From: Lachnoclostridium sp. UBA1308
GTDB taxonomy: Bacteria > Bacillota > Clostridia > Lachnospirales > Lachnospiraceae
Direction: 5' to 3'
Length of the DNA: 48,455 nt
Assembly: GCA_002307215.1 (NCBI GenBank)
Contig: DBTU01000019.1
Location: 252,531 to 300,985 of the forward strand
Of the stretch, positions 42,999 to 48,455 are shown in pieces. The translations under genes were made by a program, and so were the position numbers. The notes under the pieces are model-generated. The model worked only from the letters and a program-made list of their open reading frames with translations, was not told where the DNA came from and searched no databases. Position 1 is the first letter of the stretch. Every line of letters starts with the position of its first letter.

Positions 42999-43238
42999 GT
43001 TATTTTCCTCCTTCTGGTTAATAGTATTGTCATCTCTTTCACTCATAAATGAAACACCACCGGCAGTACCAGGGTTTTATCTCTCTCAATTCTTGGCGGT
43101 AAATGGGTTCTATGTTCAAATGTTATGCAATCGTGTCATCAGTTTGTCTTGTTCTTATCTCATTAACTACGTTATACAAAGTTACATGTCCATTTCGAAA
43201 CACAGGTGCCTTAGAACGTGTCTTCCCTTTGAAAGTAC

Positions 43239-44441
43239 CTACAACGGGATAATCATGTTAATATGAAATCCGGTGTCGCAGGTGATATCCATGTACCCGT
43301 TGACCTTGCGTACTCGGCTCTTCATTCCTTGGAGTCCCATGCTCTCCTTTAAGAGGTCACAACCGATCCCATTGTCATGAATACTGCAACGAATCACTTT
43401 ATGAAGTATGATGATCTCAATGGAAAGCTCTGTGCATTTTGCATATTTTAGAGCATTCGTAATAGCTTCTATGCCGTTATCGAGAATGACCTCCCAGATC
43501 AACTCCGGAATCTCCTTATCCTCTCCCTCTATCTTAAAATTAGCCTGAATGTTGTACTTTTCCTTGCATTCCTCACAAAGCTGTAGAAGCTGCAAATATG
43601 CCATCCGTCTCTTGTCCGGCTTTTCTCTTCGAAGAATTACCCTAATTTCATCCATACTTGTACGCAAATTATCTATAACTCCTTGTATGATCCCGGCACT
43701 CTGTTCAGTATCCTTATCCATGAGTAATTTGCAGGCTTCCAGCTGATAGACGGAGCCATTGATGCTGTGCCCTAATTTATCATGAAGTGCCTGAGACAGC
43801 CTTGTCTTCTCCTCCAGCATTTTGTTCTCAAAGGCAAGACTGCTTTTCGCGAGCTGTTCCTTATGTACCACATCATTCGATTGGATGGAATCCTTGAGCT
43901 GATACTCCTCCATCTCAAAATCAGAGAGGTACTTTCTGTATTTTTCAATCATGATAAAATTCTGAAAATAGATAATGATAATAAATAAGCAATAAATGCC
44001 ATATATAAAATAATTGTTAGGATTCATGAATACTCCCAGAAAGGCTAGCAAACTGAGGACAAAGGACAGATGAAATAAAATAACCGCATCAAGAATTACA
44101 AACGGTATTAGATACAACCCATTATTACTTTCCCGAAAGGATATGATCAGCAGCAGGGTGAACGTAATCTCTGTACATAAAAAGAAAAGCATAGGCCTAT
44201 TATTCTTATTTGAAATCCACTCACTTAATTGAAAAGATTCTGTATCCTTTCCAATATAGGAATATTCGTTATTCACCAGTTCAAAGCCTAAGGATGCTAC
44301 CATCGTCACAGCCAGAAGAAACCACTCCACACTGATCGCGTGAAGTGATTTCTCACTGTTGCTGATAAAATAAATCATCAGTAGTATGATACAAAATAAT
44401 TTCATTGCTGAAAAATAGTAATTCTTCTCACCTTCAAACAT
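43239..44441 (-). CDS. HisKA_3-type sensor histidine kinase (LnrJ-like)
   Basis: A 400-residue membrane kinase. About six hydrophobic spans cover residues 12-165, then a coiled-coil linker and the dimerisation box RLSQALHDKLGHSING with the phospho-histidine, and the ATPase domain with NGIEAITNALKYAKC (N-box) and IHDNGIGCD (G1). The lack of an extracytoplasmic domain matches intramembrane-sensing kinases that detect membrane-active antibiotics. It follows the exporter permeases; its regulator is at 40962-41600. Confidence 0.88.
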   Translation of the reverse strand: MFEGEKNYYFSAMKLFCIILLMIYFISNSEKSLHAISVEWFLLAVTMVASLGFELVNNEYSYIGKDTESFQLSEWISNKNNRPMLFFLCTEITFTLLLIISFRESNNGLYLIPFVILDAVILFHLSFVLSLLAFLGVFMNPNNYFIYGIYCLFIIIIYFQNFIMIEKYRKYLSDFEMEEYQLKDSIQSNDVVHKEQLAKSSLAFENKMLEEKTRLSQALHDKLGHSINGSVYQLEACKLLMDKDTEQSAGIIQGVIDNLRTSMDEIRVILRREKPDKRRMAYLQLLQLCEECKEKYNIQANFKIEGEDKEIPELIWEVILDNGIEAITNALKYAKCTELSIEIIILHKVIRCSIHDNGIGCDLLKESMGLQGMKSRVRKVNGYMDITCDTGFHINMIIPL

Positions 44442-44521
44442 AATTTCTTATTCCCCCGCAGAAATTACATGTTTCTTGCTATGAAAACATTTTAGCATTT
44501 GTTTCCCTATTAAGCAACTTT

Positions 44522-45775
44522 CTAATCTTTTCTTCTTATTTTTAATCCAATCATACCAACACTCATAATCAGAATTATATAGCTTGCTACTACAAGCAGG
44601 AAGGTCGTGTATACATCGCTTTTTCCAAGCATAAGGAGCTCCGCCGCTTTTACTACCCAGCGCTGTGGCATCAGCAAGGATGCATTTGTCAACCACTTTG
44701 AGGCTCCATCCAGAGGGAAATAGAGTCCTGCAAGTAAGCAGGATATACACCAGATTAAAAAGGCAAAATAATTGGATATTAGGATATTATCAGCCACTAC
44801 TCCGATCACAACACTTAACAAATTGAATATCAGTCCGAGACAGAACACCAGGAACAGAAAATTAGCAAAGGATATTCCGAAATCCTGCCGGACCATCAGC
44901 TTAATTCCCAGAGCAATAATACCTGTCTGAAGGATTACCGTTATAAAAATTAGTAGCAATTTGACCAGTCCGTAATTTACAATAGACGAAGTAGATAAAA
45001 CAAAACGGTTGTAAACCCTGTTCTGCCTCTCTTCAACAACTGTGGAGGCAATAAAAACGCCGCTAAACAAAAAGGCAATACTAAGAAATGACAAGGAATA
45101 GCCCATACTGGAGCTATGTGCCTTTTGATCCGTAGTCAGATTCAAGGTGTCTCCTACCTCTATGTTAACATAATCCTTGACCATCTGATTCTTCCCGGAT
45201 GCTTTCAGTAAACCGGAAAGAGCGTCTTTATCATAGTCAGCCACGGCTGCATAACGATATATACTCTGAAGATACGCTTCCAGATTACTTTTCAAAAGCT
45301 CGATTCGTCCATCCTGTGCTGCCTCAAAAACAACAACATCACTTTCCTTCCCTTCCAGTATGTCCTCCTCAAAATGCTCCGGAATATAGATAATTGCCCC
45401 TATTGAGTTATGATTTGCGGAATAAAGTGCTTTTTCTCTGACTTCATTCATTGTAAACGCTTCACTCTTATATCGATTAATCGTAAAAGAACCCGTTTTA
45501 ACAAGCTCATTAACGATATAATCCGATGCTCCCGTATTACTACAGTCATATACCTTCACACTCAGTCTTGTATTTACCAGGTTAAGAATCTCATCGTTCT
45601 CTTTGCTCATTTCCTTAATCTCGGTAGGATTATCCTGACCGAACATCGAATCACCATTATTGATATTCAGCAGGATGACGGACAGAATCGGAAGAATAAC
45701 AAGAAAAGCAAGATATCCTTTATTTCTAAGCAGTAATTTTAGATTTGTCTTAAGCATTATAGGAAATCCCTGCAT
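44522..45775 (-). CDS. ABC-2 type transporter permease (LnrN-like)
   Basis: A 417-residue exporter permease: an N-terminal span (YLAFLVILPILSVILL), a large extracytoplasmic part (~residues 38-225), and five C-terminal spans. It starts two bases after the previous permease's stop, with GGAGGAACAATAAG as RBS; a second ATG six codons on is possible. With 45777-46886 it should form the heterodimeric pore of a linearmycin-type exporter. Confidence 0.87.
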   Translation of the reverse strand: MQGFPIMLKTNLKLLLRNKGYLAFLVILPILSVILLNINNGDSMFGQDNPTEIKEMSKENDEILNLVNTRLSVKVYDCSNTGASDYIVNELVKTGSFTINRYKSEAFTMNEVREKALYSANHNSIGAIIYIPEHFEEDILEGKESDVVVFEAAQDGRIELLKSNLEAYLQSIYRYAAVADYDKDALSGLLKASGKNQMVKDYVNIEVGDTLNLTTDQKAHSSSMGYSLSFLSIAFLFSGVFIASTVVEERQNRVYNRFVLSTSSIVNYGLVKLLLIFITVILQTGIIALGIKLMVRQDFGISFANFLFLVFCLGLIFNLLSVVIGVVADNILISNYFAFLIWCISCLLAGLYFPLDGASKWLTNASLLMPQRWVVKAAELLMLGKSDVYTTFLLVVASYIILIMSVGMIGLKIRRKD

Positions 45776-45776
45776 C

Positions 45777-46886
45777 TTATTGTTCCTCCATTCTTCGATT
45801 CATTAAAATGATACCTATCACACCACATACTATTATCATTACGCTCAGGTACAGGAAACATTTTCCTGTATAAGCACTATGCCCCATCGTAGAATATTCC
45901 ACTAGCGTACGGTTGATATAATACAAAGGTGATGAGTTTATAAATAACTTTGGCAGTGTCAGATAGCGATACGCTTCAAAGGAGCCCCCGAAGAAACCCA
46001 TAACCCATGTAAATATAAATCCTATTACGATACTGACTGCTACGCTATTGAACAATTGGAACAATATCATACCAAGTGTACTGGCCGCCAGCGATATGAG
46101 CAACAGGATTATGACCGAAAGCCCCGGCTTCCCCCAGTGGATATCAAACAAGATAACCGATAAAAGCCACGCGGAACATATCTCCAGGAAGATGGCTAGC
46201 GAACAGGGAATAAATTTGCCAAGATAATAGCTAATTTTCGGCATATGTGTAGCCTGCATCCTTTTTTGAATTGCACTTTTTCTTTCACTGGAGATTACCG
46301 CTACCAAGGATACCATTCCACACCATGCGAAATAAACGATATAGATAATTCCATAATAATCCGTGGAGGAGGGAACCGGATCAGTTGCCAACACCTCACT
46401 TTTCACCTTGCCGGTGAACTGCTCAGGTACTGTGCCTGCTTCTTGACCTCCTATTGTCATTAGATCATTAGCTTCATTGACCTGATAAAAAAACCCGGAA
46501 AAGATACTTTCCACAATTCCCGCCTGTGCTTCCTTTTCATTCGACCGATATATGGTAAAGTTATGATCATCCTTGAACTCTATAAATACATCCACGGCTT
46601 CCGCTTGAAGAAGCTTTGTGATATCACCCTCCGGGTATTCGGACAGTGTGATTCCCTCATCTTTGCAGATTGTCTGTAGACTGGGCATTACATTCTTGTT
46701 AGCATCACCCTCGCTGATACGATAGCCGACATTAAAATCATCTATGCTATAAGATATATTCATCATTCCCTTAAAGGCATTCGACAGCAGGGCAATCGTA
46801 ACGACCGGGAGAATAATCATCATGAACAGGATCCATTTACTCCTGAACATAAGCTTTAAATTATTTTTAATTAAGATAAGAGGCAT
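45777..46886 (-). CDS. ABC-2 type transporter permease (LnrM-like)
   Basis: A 369-residue permease of the same architecture: first span in WILFMMIILPVVTIALL, extracytoplasmic part to ~residue 180, then spans such as YGIIYIVYFAWCGMVSLVAV. The start is the ATG directly after the ATPase stop, with GGGGGAGAATTAGT. It is the partner of 44522-45775. Confidence 0.87.
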   Translation of the reverse strand: MPLILIKNNLKLMFRSKWILFMMIILPVVTIALLSNAFKGMMNISYSIDDFNVGYRISEGDANKNVMPSLQTICKDEGITLSEYPEGDITKLLQAEAVDVFIEFKDDHNFTIYRSNEKEAQAGIVESIFSGFFYQVNEANDLMTIGGQEAGTVPEQFTGKVKSEVLATDPVPSSTDYYGIIYIVYFAWCGMVSLVAVISSERKSAIQKRMQATHMPKISYYLGKFIPCSLAIFLEICSAWLLSVILFDIHWGKPGLSVIILLLISLAASTLGMILFQLFNSVAVSIVIGFIFTWVMGFFGGSFEAYRYLTLPKLFINSSPLYYINRTLVEYSTMGHSAYTGKCFLYLSVMIIVCGVIGIILMNRRMEEQ

Positions 46887-46887
46887 A

Positions 46888-47661
46888 CTAATTCTCCCCC
46901 TCTGCATAATCACGCAGCTTCTTGCCGGTCAGTGTAAGGAATACCTCCTCCAAGGTCATATGCGAATTCTTATCTGAGGTTACCATCTCGACAAGCTCCT
47001 GTTTGGTTCCTATTGCGACTATTTTCCCATTATCCATGATGGCAATTCTGGTACAGATAGCCTCAATCTCCTCCATATAATGACTGGAATAAATCACTGT
47101 AGATCCCTGTCTGTTAATAAACTTAATCTTTTGCAGAATGAAATTTCTCGACTGAGGATCAATTCCTACGGTGGGCTCATCAAAGACCAACAGCTCAGGT
47201 TTATGACCTATCGCACATGCAATATTAAGTCTTCGCTTCATACCGCCGGAGAATGTTTTGGCAAATCCGTTTCTTTTGTCCTCTAGTCCTACAAATTCCA
47301 GTGACTCCTTCACTGCCTTCTTAAGCAACTCTCCCTTGATTCCATATAAAGAAGTGAACAACTCAACATTCTCCCACGCCTTTAAATTACCGTGAATCGC
47401 CAACTCTTGCGGAATATAACCTAATTTGGCTTTCACCTTTTTCATATCTGTCTTGGTATCATATCCGAACAGTTCCACCTTGCCTGCCGTCGGCTTGACC
47501 AGAGAACATACCATATTCATCGTGGTACTTTTCCCGGCACCGTTAGGTCCGAGCAGACCAAAGATTTCACCCTTTTTGATTTCCAAATTAATATGATCGA
47601 CCACCGGTTTATTATCATACTTTTTTGTCAGTCCTTCTAATTTCAATATTACTTCACTCAA
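46888..47661 (-). CDS. ABC exporter ATPase (LnrL/CcmA-type)
   Basis: A 257-residue ATPase with Walker A GPNGAGKST, signature FSGGMKRRLNIACAI, Walker B LLVFDEPTVGIDP, H-loop SSHYMEE. The start proposed is TTG at 47661, seven nt after GGGAGG; a longer frame upstream would be made of the SD repeat itself. The set ATPase, two permeases, kinase, regulator matches B. subtilis LnrLMN-LnrJK, which exports linear polyene antibiotics. Confidence 0.88.
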   Translation of the reverse strand: MSEVILKLEGLTKKYDNKPVVDHINLEIKKGEIFGLLGPNGAGKSTTMNMVCSLVKPTAGKVELFGYDTKTDMKKVKAKLGYIPQELAIHGNLKAWENVELFTSLYGIKGELLKKAVKESLEFVGLEDKRNGFAKTFSGGMKRRLNIACAIGHKPELLVFDEPTVGIDPQSRNFILQKIKFINRQGSTVIYSSHYMEEIEAICTRIAIMDNGKIVAIGTKQELVEMVTSDKNSHMTLEEVFLTLTGKKLRDYAEGEN

Positions 47662-47725
47662 TTTGTATTCCTCCCTCTTTTGGGAGGAATTATCCTCCCT
47701 TCTTTTGGGAGGATTTATCCTCCCC
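47659..47725 (-). promoter_or_regulatory. Tandem SD/anti-SD hairpin repeats before the exporter ATPase
   Basis: The minus strand carries GGGAGGATAAATCCTCCC, then AAGGGAGGATAATTCCTCCC, then the functional GGGAGG of the TTG start. Each CCTCCC can pair with a neighbouring GGGAGG, so the RBS may be sequestered. The layout resembles that at 7100-7185. Confidence 0.55.
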
Positions 47726-47809
47726 CCATCATTCACCTTTATGGACTCAGTATAGCAACGGCACTAAGAGGAATTAAGTGCCAAAAGATAGAAAGAGCCA
47801 TGACTAAAG

Positions 47810-48247
47810 TCATGACTCCGATGGTCGATAAAGTACAGTGAAATCTTCTGATTTGAAATTACAGTAATACCTACCGGTCTGTGCCGTAAAATGTAGCACA
47901 CAATAATCAGGATCGGTAACTCCCAGCGGATAATATAAATTATCGCCTTCCTGCCATATCATTTCTTTGGATTCAGAGTCTTCCAGCACTTCCATGAGTC
48001 CCTTCAGCATTACCCCTCTGAAAAACCGCTTATCACAGAAATAAATAGCCGCTTTGGGATTTTCCCTGTACTGATGCACTCGTTGCGAGGAGGTATTTGT
48101 GGTAAAATAGAAATGTTCAATACCCTCCCTTTTACGTGGAGCAAGCATCGCTTTCATATTCGGAAATCCCTCCGAATCAACTGAGCTTATATAAGCGATG
48201 GACTGTTTATCAATCAGATTTCCTATGGTTTGTTCTGCATTTCTCAT
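47810..48247 (-). CDS. Pyridoxamine 5'-phosphate oxidase-like flavin-binding protein
   Basis: A 145-residue split-barrel protein: IAYISSVDSEGFPNMKAMLA, FYFTTNTSSQRVHQYRENPK, AAIYFCDKRFFRGVMLKG. This general-stress-protein-26/PNPOx-like group usually binds FMN or another flavin. The start is the ATG after AAGGAGACGAAACGAT. It lies 148 bp upstream of the exporter ATPase and is probably a separate unit. Function unknown. Confidence 0.83.
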   Translation of the reverse strand: MRNAEQTIGNLIDKQSIAYISSVDSEGFPNMKAMLAPRKREGIEHFYFTTNTSSQRVHQYRENPKAAIYFCDKRFFRGVMLKGLMEVLEDSESKEMIWQEGDNLYYPLGVTDPDYCVLHFTAQTGRYYCNFKSEDFTVLYRPSES

Positions 48248-48455
48248 ATCGTTTCGTCTCCTTATGATTCGATGGAACTTGTATTTGTTATATAATACCA
48301 TTTTACTTTATTTATTTCCATCCTGAATATTTTAATAAATAACCTCCAAAATGAATCTAATAACCAACAAACCAAACTAACATCCAAATAAGAGCCATAT
48401 AGAGCGCCAACTAGATAATAATAAATAAAAAGGTCAATTGACAAGGTAAGTTCTT

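Noticed and set aside
48262..48444. 60-codon minus-strand frame at the window end
   Set aside because: No RBS, biased hydrophobic residues from A/T-rich DNA, and it overlaps the promoter region of the PNPOx-like gene.

Overview
The window looks like chromosomal DNA of an anaerobic low-to-moderate GC Firmicute, most likely a Clostridia/Lachnospiraceae member. The basis is strong GGAGG ribosome binding sites, TTGACA-17-TATNNT promoters, Gram-positive lipoprotein signals, and families common in clostridia (DUF4418/FtsX pairs, FrhB remnants, an LnrJKLMN-like resistance set). I saw no rRNA, tRNA, CRISPR array or replication origin.

The first ~41 kb is an organosulfur-scavenging island built around nitrogenase-like enzymes. 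Region 1 (0.1-9.9 kb, minus strand) reads from tandem promoters through a leader terminator into NifH-like, NifD-like (D1), NifK-like (K1), a palindromic element, NifB, a NifX-like protein, an SsuACB/TauACB-type ABC importer and a GldA/HcxA-type dehydrogenase. Region 2 (10.1-11.5 kb) holds a broken IS4-type transposase and a GNAT gene with one nonsense codon. Region 3 (11.5-18.6 kb, minus) is an oligopeptide importer operon oppBCFDA plus an M19 dipeptidase. Region 4 (18.6-20.1 kb) is a trans-sulfuration-type PLP lyase/synthase. Region 5 (20.2-21.7 kb) is a graveyard of four gene fragments. Region 6 (21.7-37.9 kb, minus) is a long gene series: a second SsuBC-type importer interleaved with an FtsX permease and DUF4418 protein, an ABC ATPase-GNAT fusion, cysteine synthase, a TcyJKLMN-like amino-acid importer, a class V PLP enzyme fused to a flavin split-barrel, a second nitrogenase-like pair in reversed order (K2 then D2), and another cysteine synthase. 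Region 7 (37.9-40.9 kb) has a 14-unit minisatellite and a divergent plus-strand pair: trans-sulfuration enzyme and PatB/MalY C-S lyase.

The proposed joint role is inference. Three importer types (sulfonate-like, cystine-like, peptide) bring in organic sulfur. Dipeptidase and PLP C-S lyases release thiols or sulfide. Nitrogenase-like reductases fed by a single NifH cleave recalcitrant C-S compounds, and the cysteine synthases and trans-sulfuration enzymes capture the sulfide or thiol. The nearest described precedent is methylthio-alkane reductase (Mar), a nitrogenase-like system of sulfur salvage. No NifE, NifN or NifV homologue is present in the window, both D subunits keep the cofactor cysteine but lack the homocitrate-side histidine of NifD, and the second D has an extra Cys-rich N terminus, so at least one pair may have a new activity. 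A leader motif with a terminator recurs upstream of three of these operons, and A/T-rich operator-like words are shared between promoters, suggesting one regulon.

The last ~7.5 kb (40.9-48.3 kb, minus) is unrelated: an LnrLMN-type ABC exporter with histidine kinase and response regulator, interrupted by two GNAT genes and a VOC gene, and preceded by a flavin-binding PNPOx-like protein. Positions 48248-48455 hold nothing I can support.
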